A stretch of 64,000 nucleotides of DNA, taken from DAITQM01 sp039794245 (lineage in GTDB: Bacteria > Pseudomonadota > Gammaproteobacteria > Xanthomonadales > Wenzhouxiangellaceae). The notes under the pieces were generated by a model. The model was not told the DNA's origin, ran no database searches, and was given only the letters and a program-made list of their open reading frames with translations. Of the stretch, positions 24,107 to 31,781 are shown piece after piece. The DNA lies in NCBI GenBank assembly GCA_039794245.1, contig JBDIVS010000004.1:78912-142911 (forward strand). The letters are read 5' to 3'. The translations under genes and the position numbers were made by a program. Positions within the stretch are counted from its first letter, which is position 1. Every line of letters begins with the position of its first letter.

Positions 24107-25860
24107 CGTGTCCTAACCCCAAGGCGTTCGAGGGTTTCGCGCAGCACCGGATGATCGGCGTCGAGCGCGCCGGCGGTCTCGAAATAGCGCCGGGCCTCGT
24201 CGCGGCGGTTCGATTGCCACAACACCTCGCCGAGGTGGGCGGCGATCTCGGCATTGCGCTCGCCGGCGAAGGCCCGGGTCAGGTAGTGTTCGGCCAAGGT
24301 CAGGTCGCCGAGCCGGTAATGGACCCAGCCCAGGCTGTCGAGGGTTGCCGGATCGCCGGGATTGAGATCGAGGGCGCGCTCGATCAGCTTCAACGCCTCC
24401 TGGTGGCGGTTCGTGCGGTTGGTCAGCGTGTAACCGAGGGCGTTGAGAGCCGCGGCGTTTTCCGGGTCTTCCTGGATGATGCGCCGCAAGTCCTGTTCGG
24501 CCAGTGCCAGGTCGCCCTCGGCATCGGCGATGAGCGCCCGGGCATAGAGCAGTTGGTGGTCGCCGCCGAGCGCCGCCAGCGCCGCGCTCAGCCGGCCGAG
24601 CGCCGCGCCGCGCCGGCCGGCGTCGCCGAGCAGTTCGGCCTCGGTGAGATAAGCGCCGATCGCCAGTTCGTCGTCGCCGCTTTGTTGCGCGCCGTGCAAG
24701 TCGGCGAGCGCCGCCTCGAGGTCGCCTTGTTTGGCGGTGACGATCGCCAGCCTGAGACGGGCGGCGATGGTCTGCGCCCCGGCCTGCACCCGGCGGTAGC
24801 AATCGCCGGCGTCGGCGAGCAGATCGAGTTGCTCGGCCAGCCGCCCGCAATAGAAATAATGCTCGAAACGGAACGGCTCGGGCAGGCCGTCCGACTCTTT
24901 TTCGAGGCGACGCAGTTGGCGGTAATCGCGCTTAGCCGTTTCGCGGTCGCCGGCGGCCAGAGCGTAGAGCGCCATCGTATACCATGCCGTGCTGTCGCCG
25001 GGCAGGCGCAGCAGGAGTTGCCGCGCTTCGTCGCTGTTGCCCTGCCGGCGCAGCAGTTCGGCGGCGGCCAGGATGACGTTGCGGGCTTCCGGATCGAGCG
25101 CCAGGGCCTGCCGGTAGTGGTCCAGGGCCGCCGCGTCATCCCCGGCGCGGTGCGCGAGTTGTGCCGCCCACTGCAGGATTTCGAGATCGTCCGCGGCGCG
25201 GGCGGCGCGCTCGGCCAGGTCGCGGGCTGCGGCGTTGTCGCCCAGGCGGAAGGCGAGGATGCTTTGGCCGTACAGGCTGCCCGGCTGCGCGTCGTTGCGA
25301 TGCAGTTCGCGTAACTGGCCGGCGACTTCCTGGCGCAAATCGGCATTGTCGATGGCGTCGAGCAGGGCGCCGATCAGTGCCCAGCCCTCGGCCTGCCGTT
25401 CGTGACCGGCAATAAGGCGGTTCAACGTCCCCAGTGCGCCGGCGATCTGCCCGGTCTGGATCTGGGCCAGGGCGCGGAACTGCAAGGCATCGCGGCGCTC
25501 CGGTTCGAATTCCAGCCAGCGCCCGGTGGAGATGTTCATTTCCGGCCAGGCATGCGCCGCATAGGCGATGCGGCTGGCGCGTTCGGCGATCTCGGGGTCG
25601 CGCGATTTCAGCGCCGCTTGGGTGTATTCCGCCGCGGCGCCGGGCAGATCCTGCGCCGCACCCAGGCGCTCACCGGCGAGCACGTGATAGACCGCCTCCG
25701 GATCGACCGGCACCCGGTAACGTTCGGGTACCGCCGGCGGCACCGTTTCGGTGGCCGGCGGGGTGGGTGCGGCCGGCGGCCGGGCGGCGCAAGCGGCGAG
25801 CAGCAGGCCGGCCGGCGAGAGCATCAGGCAGCGCCTGATGGGCATCAGTCTGGGGAACAA
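24103..25860 (-). CDS. TPR repeat outer-membrane lipoprotein
   Basis: 585 residues from TTG 25860, chosen because AAGGAG lies nine bases upstream (25870-25875). Later in-frame ATGs (25845, 25824) lack a site and the longer frame would cross hemA's control region. The N-terminus LMLSPAGLLLAAC is a lipoprotein signal (LAAC). A proline-rich linker is followed by a long array of TPR helices, such as DLPGAAAEYTQAALKS, ALIGALLDAIDNADL and GDPATLDSLGWVHYRLGD. This is the YbgF/PilF-like TPR lipoprotein found upstream of lolB in pseudomonads and relatives. Probably a scaffold in envelope assembly; exact role unknown. Divergent from hemA. Confidence 0.85.
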   Translation of the reverse strand: MFPRLMPIRRCLMLSPAGLLLAACAARPPAAPTPPATETVPPAVPERYRVPVDPEAVYHVLAGERLGAAQDLPGAAAEYTQAALKSRDPEIAERASRIAYAAHAWPEMNISTGRWLEFEPERRDALQFRALAQIQTGQIAGALGTLNRLIAGHERQAEGWALIGALLDAIDNADLRQEVAGQLRELHRNDAQPGSLYGQSILAFRLGDNAAARDLAERAARAADDLEILQWAAQLAHRAGDDAAALDHYRQALALDPEARNVILAAAELLRRQGNSDEARQLLLRLPGDSTAWYTMALYALAAGDRETAKRDYRQLRRLEKESDGLPEPFRFEHYFYCGRLAEQLDLLADAGDCYRRVQAGAQTIAARLRLAIVTAKQGDLEAALADLHGAQQSGDDELAIGAYLTEAELLGDAGRRGAALGRLSAALAALGGDHQLLYARALIADAEGDLALAEQDLRRIIQEDPENAAALNALGYTLTNRTNRHQEALKLIERALDLNPGDPATLDSLGWVHYRLGDLTLAEHYLTRAFAGERNAEIAAHLGEVLWQSNRRDEARRYFETAGALDADHPVLRETLERLGVRTR

Positions 25861-25955
25861 AAACGGCAACTCCTTGAAGACAAATCGGGCCCTGCTTGCC
25901 AGGTCGGATCGCAAAGACGAAAATGGCGGGTAATGCGCCACAAACACTTTCACCC

Positions 25956-27296
25956 ATGCCGTTGATCGTCACCGGCGTCAATCACGTTACCACGCCGATA
26001 GACATCCGCGAGCGGTTTGCGTTCGCCGCCGCCGAAACGGGGCCGGCGCTCGCCGCGCTCGCGGCGCTCGATTCGGTATCCGAGGCGGTGCTGCTCAGCA
26101 CCTGCAACCGGACCGAGGTCTATTGCCGGACGAGCGGTGGCGACGGCGGCGAGTTGATCGCCTGGCTGCACCGCTGGCACGGCCTGCCGGCCGGCGCTTA
26201 CGACGGGCATTTCTATCGCCGTTTCGACCGCGAAGCGATCGGCCATTTGTTGTGCGTCGGCGCCGGGCTCGATTCTTTGGTGCTCGGCGAGCCGCAGATC
26301 GGCGGCCAGATCAAACAGGCGTGGCAGGCGGCGCGCCAGGCGGGAACCACCGGGACCGTGCTCGACCGGGCCTTCCAGGTGGCGTTCAGGACTGCCAAAC
26401 GGGTGCGCGCCGAAACCGCGATCGGCCGCAACCCGGTCACCGTGCCGTATGCCGCAGTGGCGCTGGCGCGGCAGATTTTCGACGACCTGCCGGCCCGCCA
26501 TGCCCTGCTCATCGGGGCCGGCGACATGATCCGGCTGAGCGCCGGTTACCTGCAGCAGCAAGGGCTCGGCCGCCTGACCGTACTCAATCGCGACGCCGCG
26601 CGCGCGCGCGAGCTGGCCGGCGAGTTTCCCACTGCCCGCGGCGCCGGCCTCGACGACTTGCCGGCGGCGCTGCATCAGGCCGACATGGTGATCGCCTCGA
26701 CCGCCAGCCCTGAGCCGCTGATCGATGCGGCGCTGGTCCAGCGGGCGCGGGCCGGCCGGAGGCAGCCGGTACTGATGATCGACATCGCCGTGCCACGCGA
26801 TATCGCACCCGAGGTGGCCGATCTCGACGATGTATTTTTGTACACCATCGACGACTTGCAAGAAGTGATCCGCGCCGGACTGGCCGAGCGCGCCGCGGCC
26901 ACCGATGACGCCCGGCAGATCGTCGAGCAGGAAACCGCAGCTTTTCTGAGCTGGCTCGAAATCCGCCGCGCCCAGCACCGGCTCGCCACCTTTCGCCAGC
27001 AGGCCGAAGCGATCCGCGACCGGACATTGGCCGAGGTCCGCCGCCGGATCGCCGCCGGGCTCGAACCCGACGCCGCGCTCGATCTGCTCGCCGGCCGCCT
27101 GACGCAACGCCTGCTCCACGGCCCGAGCCGCGGCTTGCGGGCGCTGGCCGGCAGTGGTGATCACACGCTCGTCGAGCGCCTTTGTGCGTTGCTGACCGAG
27201 GCCCCGGATGAAGCCGAAAACGGCGTGGGCGGGGTGGATCTGCAAACACCGAACGCCGATACCGTACCGGCCGGCCGCCGCCGGCAAGCCCCGTGA
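25956..27296 (+). CDS. hemA: Glutamyl-tRNA reductase
   Basis: 446 residues from ATG 25956. HemA reduces glutamyl-tRNA to glutamate-1-semialdehyde with NADPH, the committed step of C5-pathway tetrapyrrole synthesis. Seen: GVNHVTTPIDIRERFAF, the catalytic cysteine in LLSTCNRTEVYC, GLDSLVLGEPQIGGQIKQAW, NADPH-binding ALLIGAGDMIRLSAGYL and MIDIAVPRDIAPEVADLDDV. The C-terminal dimerisation helices run to QRLLHGPSRGLRAL. Its last bases GTGA overlap the prfA start, giving the classical hemA-prfA coupling. Confidence 0.97.
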   Translation: MPLIVTGVNHVTTPIDIRERFAFAAAETGPALAALAALDSVSEAVLLSTCNRTEVYCRTSGGDGGELIAWLHRWHGLPAGAYDGHFYRRFDREAIGHLLCVGAGLDSLVLGEPQIGGQIKQAWQAARQAGTTGTVLDRAFQVAFRTAKRVRAETAIGRNPVTVPYAAVALARQIFDDLPARHALLIGAGDMIRLSAGYLQQQGLGRLTVLNRDAARARELAGEFPTARGAGLDDLPAALHQADMVIASTASPEPLIDAALVQRARAGRRQPVLMIDIAVPRDIAPEVADLDDVFLYTIDDLQEVIRAGLAERAAATDDARQIVEQETAAFLSWLEIRRAQHRLATFRQQAEAIRDRTLAEVRRRIAAGLEPDAALDLLAGRLTQRLLHGPSRGLRALAGSGDHTLVERLCALLTEAPDEAENGVGGVDLQTPNADTVPAGRRRQAP

Positions 27297-28399
27297 ACGC
27301 CTGGCTCGAACATCCCGGATTGCAGCGCCGGCTTGATGATCTGGCGCTCCGCCACGAGGAACTCAGCCGCCTGCTCGCCGCGCCGGAAACGCTGGCCTCG
27401 CGCCGCGAGTTTACCCGGCTGAGCCGGGAGTATGCGCTGGTCGATGCGGTGGTCAAAGCGGCCGCGGCGCGGTCCGAACTGACCGCCCGGCTGGCCGACG
27501 CCCGGCGTTTGAGTGCCGATCCGGACCCGGCACTGGCCGAGATGGCAGCCGACGAAGTTGCCGAACTGGAAGCACGGCTGGCGGCGAGCGAGCGGGAACT
27601 GGCCGCCCGGCTTCTGCCGCCCGAACCGCTCGACGAGCGCGACCTGTATCTCGAGATTCGGGCCGGAACCGGCGGCGACGAGGCGGCGCTGTTCGCCGGC
27701 GATCTTTACCGGATGTACGCGCGCTACGCCGAGCACCGGGGCTGGCCTGTGGCGATCGTGTCGCAGGCGCCGGGCGAACACGGCGGGTTTCGCGAAGTGA
27801 TCGCCAAGATCTCGGGTCAGGGCGCCTATGGCCGGCTCAAATACGAAGCCGGGACGCACCGCGTACAGCGCGTGCCCGAGACCGAGGCCCAGGGCCGGAT
27901 CCACACCTCGGCGTGTACCGTCGCCGTGCTGCCCGAAGCCGAGGCCGTCGATGAGATCGCGCTCGACCCGGCCGATCTCAGAATCGATACCTACCGTTCC
28001 TCGGGCGCCGGCGGCCAGCACGTCAATACCACCGACTCGGCGATCCGGATCACCCATCTGCCGAGCGGCCTCGTCGTCGAGTGCCAGGACGAGCGCTCGC
28101 AGCACAAAAACAAGGCCCGTGCCTTAAGCCTGCTTGGCGCCCGGCTGCTGGCGCGCGAACAGGAGGCGCAACGCCGGGCGAGGGCCGCGACGCGCAAATC
28201 GCAGGTCGGCAGCGGCGATCGTTCGGAACGCATCCGGACCTACAACTTCCCGCAGGGCCGGGTCACCGATCACCGCATCGACCTGACGCTGTACCGGCTG
28301 GCCGATATCCTCGACGGCGACCTCGAGCCGCTCGTCGAACCGCTGCGCGCCGCCGAGCAGGCCGAACGCCTGGCGGCGTTGGCGCATCTTACAGAATGA
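27293..28399 (+). CDS. prfA: Peptide chain release factor 1
   Basis: 368 residues, GTG start overlapping the hemA stop. RF1 recognises UAA and UAG and triggers peptide release. It has the N-terminal helical domain, LYLEIRAGTGGDEAALFAGD, the GGQ motif in SSGAGGQHVNTTDSA (catalytic peptidyl-tRNA hydrolysis), QDERSQHKNKARAL and RTYNFPQGRVTDHRI. Presence of an RF1 gene argues against TAG being reassigned in this organism. prmC, which methylates the GGQ glutamine and often follows, is not in the window. Confidence 0.97.
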   Translation: MNAWLEHPGLQRRLDDLALRHEELSRLLAAPETLASRREFTRLSREYALVDAVVKAAAARSELTARLADARRLSADPDPALAEMAADEVAELEARLAASERELAARLLPPEPLDERDLYLEIRAGTGGDEAALFAGDLYRMYARYAEHRGWPVAIVSQAPGEHGGFREVIAKISGQGAYGRLKYEAGTHRVQRVPETEAQGRIHTSACTVAVLPEAEAVDEIALDPADLRIDTYRSSGAGGQHVNTTDSAIRITHLPSGLVVECQDERSQHKNKARALSLLGARLLAREQEAQRRARAATRKSQVGSGDRSERIRTYNFPQGRVTDHRIDLTLYRLADILDGDLEPLVEPLRAAEQAERLAALAHLTE

Positions 28400-28497
28400 C
28401 CGTGACACGAAAACCGGGTGCAGTGGCGCGGGCGAGCCGCGAAAGCCGTATCGTTACTTGTCGGCCCCTGGGAAATGTTGTTGTCGCTCATTGCGTA

Positions 28498-28515
28498 TAT
28501 ATGCAATTGCATATA
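28498..28515. repeat. 18-bp perfect palindrome TATATGCAATTGCATATA
   Basis: Perfectly self-complementary and AT-rich in a GC-rich genome. It overlaps the left end of the inverted-repeat element that begins at 28509. It could be a protein-binding site or part of the element's terminus. Confidence 0.5.
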
Positions 28516-28765
28516 CCCAACAGTTGCATAAATTTTGCTTGAATTTATAGATTTCTTCATTAAATCAATAAGTTATGAGAATTTTAGTCAAAGCATCGAA
28601 TTCACCTGGGGTGACGCGCCCGGTTTCTCGCCCAAGCGGGTGGCACATCTTGTCCGCTTTGCCTCGAACCGTAGGAATAACTACGCTTCCGCGGCAAATC
28701 GGACAAGCTGCACTCACCTGCTTGACCGAGAATTCCGGGAATTTATGCAACAGTTGGGCATATAC
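28509..28765. mobile_element. MITE-like element with 26-bp terminal inverted repeats
   Basis: The left end (28509-28534, containing CCCAACAGTTGCATAAATT) matches the reverse complement of the right end (28740-28765, containing CCCAACTGTTGCATAAATT) at 23 of 26 positions. The 257-bp unit is AT-rich near its ends, encodes nothing and contains one copy of the 64-bp palindrome. I see no clear target-site duplication. The right arm overlaps the probable -10 (TATACT, 28761-28766) of brnT, so it may instead be an operator pair. Confidence 0.5.
28651..28714. repeat. 64-bp nested palindrome, copy B
   Basis: 63 of 64 positions match copy A at 12690-12753. The sole difference is T versus C after TTTGCC. 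It lies inside the inverted-repeat element upstream of brnT. Confidence 0.75.
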
Positions 28766-28773
28766 TGGGGAAC

Positions 28774-29061
28774 ATGGTTAGCTGGGATGATTCCAAACGG
28801 CGAATCAACCTCAATGTTCATGGAATCGATTTCGCTGATCTGGAACTATTCTTTGATGGTGATCTTTTGACTCGTGAAGATGTGAGAACAACATATGGAG
28901 AGCATCGCTTTCAAAGTATCGGAGTGAGCAACGGTGTCTTCCTTTTCGTCGTCTGCGCTCCACGAGGCGAAAAGGGTGACGAACCACATCTGATTTCAGC
29001 CCGCCGGGCAGTAGGTCATGAACAAAGAGCATGGTCGCGGCGCTACCAGAATGGGCGCTAA
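28774..29061 (+). CDS. brnT: BrnT family toxin
   Basis: 95 residues. BrnT is a RelE-fold ribonuclease toxin. Family features: an N-terminal WDDSKRRINLNVHGIDFADL (typical W-D--K---N--KHG-SF), DLLTREDVRTTYGEHRFQSIG, then GVFLFVVCAP and the C-terminal HLISARRAVGHEQRAW (usual ISARRA-E---Y). Position and order (toxin first, antitoxin second) match brnTA operons, which BrnA autoregulates. AT-richer than its neighbours, consistent with horizontal acquisition. The probable -10 (TATACT) ends only seven bases before the ATG. Confidence 0.88.
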   Translation: MVSWDDSKRRINLNVHGIDFADLELFFDGDLLTREDVRTTYGEHRFQSIGVSNGVFLFVVCAPRGEKGDEPHLISARRAVGHEQRAWSRRYQNGR

Positions 29062-29317
29062 AGGAAACACCGATTGGGCCAAGCTTCGCGCTATGCCTGA
29101 TTCGGAGGTCGCCTTAACCGATGAGGCTCCTGCCACGTCTCCAGAGGACTGGGCCAATGCGATTGCGCATCGTGGTCTGCCGCTTCCCTCGCGGAAGACC
29201 TAGATTGCGCTTCGTGTGGACGATGATGTTCTTGAATGGTTCAAGGCACAAGGGGCGGGGTACCGGACCCGTATGAATGCCGTCTTGAAAGCGTTTCGGG
29301 AAGCTCACAGATCGTAA
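29018..29317 (+). pseudogene. brnA: BrnA family antitoxin interrupted by an in-frame TAG
   Basis: Overlaps brnT by 44 bp. The frame reads NTDWAKLRAMPDSEVALTDE ... HRGLPLPSRKT, then TAG (29201-29203), then IALRVDDDVLEWFKAQGAGY and RTRMNAVLKAFREAHRS to TAA 29317. The part after the TAG is the entire ribbon-helix-helix DNA-binding domain, which in BrnA follows a K or Q at the position of the stop. One base change (AAG or CAG to TAG) explains it. The truncated product keeps the N-terminal toxin-neutralising part but would lose dimerisation and DNA binding, unless a downstream GTG restarts translation. Confidence 0.82.
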
Positions 29318-29427
29318 CGCCCCCGGGTGCAAAGATGGGGTCCGCCCGACGCCCGGGTCGCTGGCCGGGCGAGCCCATGAATGGACCGGGCATGAAAATC
29401 GTATAATGAATGATCCGGTTTTCGCGG

Positions 29428-29504
29428 CGGAGCGTAGCGCAGTCTGGTAGCGCACCACAATGGGGTTGTGGGGGTCGGGAGTTCGAATCTCCCCGCTCCG
29501 ACCA
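29428..29504 (+). tRNA. tRNA-Pro (anticodon GGG)
   Basis: 77 nt with encoded CCA. Acceptor stem CGGAGCG/CGCTCCG, D-arm GCGC...GCGC, anticodon stem-loop CCACA-ATGGGGT-TGTGG giving GGG, T-arm GGGAG-TTCGAAT-CTCCC. It lies between brnA and folE2. Confidence 0.97.
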
Positions 29505-29590
29505 TGCGAACCGATGAGACCGTGAACGGTATTCCGTCCGGCCGGCCGCCGGGGGCGCCGCAGGACATTCCCACTGGCCCGGAGTGAATG

Positions 29591-30583
29591 ATGAATCCGC
29601 CCGAACAGTCAAAAGCCGCATTGCTGCCGGATATCGCCAATGAGGCCCGGCCCGGCGTTGCCGGCCGGCTCGACTGGGTGGGGATGAATCAGGTCGAAAT
29701 CCCGGTCCGCGTCCAGCTCGGCAACAGCGACGAGGCCGCCGCCCAAGCCCGGGCGACGGTGTTTGTCAATCTCATCGATCCGGCGGCGCGCGGCATCCAC
29801 ATGTCGCGGCTTTACCTGCTGCTCGAACAGACCCTCGCCGAAAACGCGCTCAGCCCCTGCGCCCTGCGCCGCGTGCTGCACGAGTTCCTCGAGTCGCACC
29901 GCGAACTGTCCGACCGGGCCCTGATCCGGCTCGATTTCGATCTTTTGGTCCGCCGCCCGGCGCTGGTCAGCGAGCACCACGGCTGGCGGCGCTACCCGGT
30001 CAGCCTGATTGCCGAACTCAACGGCGGTGAATTCCGCGGCCGGGAATTCAGAATGGAAATGGCGGTGCAGGTGCTTTACTCCAGTACCTGCCCGTGTTCG
30101 GCGGCGCTCGCCCGGCAACTGATCCAGCAGCAGTTCGACACCGATTTCGCCGCCGTCCGGCAGCCGCCGAAAGAAGCGGTCCGCGCCTGGCTTGGCGGCG
30201 AGCAAGGCGTCAGCGCCACGCCGCACAGCCAGCGCAGCGCCGCCGATGTCCGGGTTCGCCTGACGCCGAGCTTCGAGGCTTTTCCGCTGCTCGAACTGAT
30301 CGATCGGCTGGAGGTGGCGCTGCAAACCGCGGTCCAGGCGGCGGTCAAGCGCGAGGACGAACAGGCTTTCGCCCGCCTGAACGGCGCCAATCTGATGTTC
30401 TGCGAAGACGCCGCGCGGCGCATCCGCAAGGTGCTCGACGGCGACGAGCGCATCGTCGATTTCTGGGCCCGCTGCCGCCATTTCGAGAGCCTGCACCCGC
30501 ACAACGCTGTGGCCATCGTCACCAAGGGCCTGAGCAACGGCTTCGCACCGATCGACGGCACCCCCGCCGGCTGGCACGATTGA
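29591..30583 (+). CDS. folE2: GTP cyclohydrolase FolE2 (type IB)
   Basis: 330 residues from ATG 29591; GGAG (29581-29584) is six bases upstream of this ATG and only three from the one at 29588. FolE2 opens GTP to dihydroneopterin triphosphate, the first step of folate (and queuosine/preQ0) synthesis. It can use metals other than zinc, so it often backs up zinc-dependent FolE when zinc is short. Family blocks: RLDWVGMNQVEIPV, ARGIHMSRLY, the metal-binding cysteine segment STCPCSAALARQLIQQ, and PHNAVAIVTKGLSNG near the end. Stands alone; no Zur-like box is evident upstream. Confidence 0.94.
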   Translation: MNPPEQSKAALLPDIANEARPGVAGRLDWVGMNQVEIPVRVQLGNSDEAAAQARATVFVNLIDPAARGIHMSRLYLLLEQTLAENALSPCALRRVLHEFLESHRELSDRALIRLDFDLLVRRPALVSEHHGWRRYPVSLIAELNGGEFRGREFRMEMAVQVLYSSTCPCSAALARQLIQQQFDTDFAAVRQPPKEAVRAWLGGEQGVSATPHSQRSAADVRVRLTPSFEAFPLLELIDRLEVALQTAVQAAVKREDEQAFARLNGANLMFCEDAARRIRKVLDGDERIVDFWARCRHFESLHPHNAVAIVTKGLSNGFAPIDGTPAGWHD

Positions 30584-31111
30584 CCCGCCCTGCCCGATCC
30601 GCTTCCACGCCTTCGGGCGTCAGGGTGAGCGGTTCACTCTAAAACCTACGTCTTCACCAAGCTACCTGACCACAAAAAGTACAAAGACCACAGAATTTTT
30701 CACCACGAAGGTCGCAAGCCACCTTCGTCCCTTAAGTTCATGCTTGCAAATCGGGAGGAGTCCATATAAGGACACGAAGAGCACGAAGGGATTTCAGGAG
30801 GGCAACTCGGTTGCCGCAATCCCGGCGTATGCCTTTATCGGCATCTTGCTGTCTTGTTCAATTTCCGCCGTCGTGTAAATCCGCCCGGTTTCTACCCATT
30901 GCGAACGGTCAATCCTGGCGCGTCTGGCGCAGCGAGAACCGAGAAATGGGTTATTTTCAGTGTCTGCGCTGTGCTCGGTGGTTTCTGTTCGGTAACACTT
31001 GGAATAGTACCGCTGCGGGCTCGTGCGTTCCCGGATCGATTCTTCGTGTCCTGGACTTGTACGCGGTTTTCTAATACGATGAACGCTCCCTTGTTGCAAG
31101 TGGGGCACAGT
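30584..31111. other. Gene-free stretch rich in dispersed CACGAAGG / ACACGAAG repeats
   Basis: Contains CCACAAAAAGTACAAAGACC (30670-30689), TTTTTCACCACGAAGGT (30696-30712) and AAGGACACGAAGAGCACGAA (from 30768), all members of one dispersed repeat type. Around 30940-31010 lies a degenerate dyad made of CGAGAACCGAGAAATGGG and related pieces. Frames here are repeat-derived. The probable promoter of the lipoprotein at 31112 lies at the end, without recognisable boxes. Confidence 0.5.
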
Positions 31112-31651
31112 ATGAACGGTATTTTGCGTCTCGTAAGGTGGGCCGGGACCGGAGCGGTCGTTCTGGTATCGGGGGTGTTGTTCGTCGCTTGCGGTTCCAA
31201 CGTATCGCAAATTCAAAACGGCGAATGCTTTGTGATCGACGATGTCGGGATCACACCTGATGGCAGCAAGATCTCGCAGATCCGCACTGTCGAGTGCCCG
31301 AAAGAAGGTGTGACACCCACCGGTTCGAACATATCGCAGATCCAAAGTGGGGATTGTTTCATCATCGTCGATGTCGGGTACGACATCAGAGGATCTAAGC
31401 TCTCCCAGATCAGGGCGGTGGAATGCCCGAAAGAGGCGCCGGCGGCCGATGAGGGCGTGGAAAACGACGCCGCGATTCTCGACGATTCGGCGGAGGACGA
31501 CACCGGCGGCGTGCAGGCCGAAGTGCCGGCCGAGGCCGCTGCCGCGGACCTGGCCGCCAAGCTGGACGAGGCGGCCCGCGATGTGACCGCCAAGGCGCGG
31601 GCCGAGGCGGGTTTGGAGGAGGCGACGCCGGAAGACGATTTGGGCAACTGA
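31112..31651 (+). CDS. Putative lipoprotein with internal repeats, family unknown
   Basis: 179 residues from ATG 31112 (31079 possible). A signal peptide (VVLVSGVLFVAC) ends in an imperfect lipobox. The mature N-terminal half contains two ~42-residue repeats: SNVSQIQNGECFVIDDVG + DGSKISQIRTVECPKE, then SNISQIQSGDCFIIVDVG + RGSKLSQIRAVECPKE. Each has two S-x-SQI half-repeats and paired cysteines. The second half is acidic and alanine-rich (AAAADLAAKLDEAARDVTAK), likely helical. I know no family with this pattern. No partner gene adjoins it; leuS follows 130 bp later. Confidence 0.7.
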   Translation: MNGILRLVRWAGTGAVVLVSGVLFVACGSNVSQIQNGECFVIDDVGITPDGSKISQIRTVECPKEGVTPTGSNISQIQSGDCFIIVDVGYDIRGSKLSQIRAVECPKEAPAADEGVENDAAILDDSAEDDTGGVQAEVPAEAAAADLAAKLDEAARDVTAKARAEAGLEEATPEDDLGN

Positions 31652-31781
31652 GCCGCGCCCGGGTCTTTGCCGCACTGCCCCGGCGACGCCCGTTGCGCCG
31701 CCGGGCGGCTTTGGCCGGCCGCTGTTTTTGCCGCCTTGGCGTAAAATAGCCCGTTTCGCCCCGCCGGCCGAACGGTTTGCA

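Noticed and set aside
13783..29203. Genetic-code reassignment of TAG
   Set aside because: trpS and hicA terminate with TAG and prfA is intact; two isolated interruptions are better explained by mutation or base error.
30854..31111. N-terminal extension of the 31112 lipoprotein
   Set aside because: The extra codons cross the dispersed-repeat zone, have no signal or Shine-Dalgarno and would bury the lipoprotein signal.
30794..31675. 293-codon minus-strand frame ending DRSQWVETGRIYTTAEIEQD
   Set aside because: Its last ~50 residues look protein-like, but most of the frame is antisense to the lipoprotein and to repeat DNA; no start or family.
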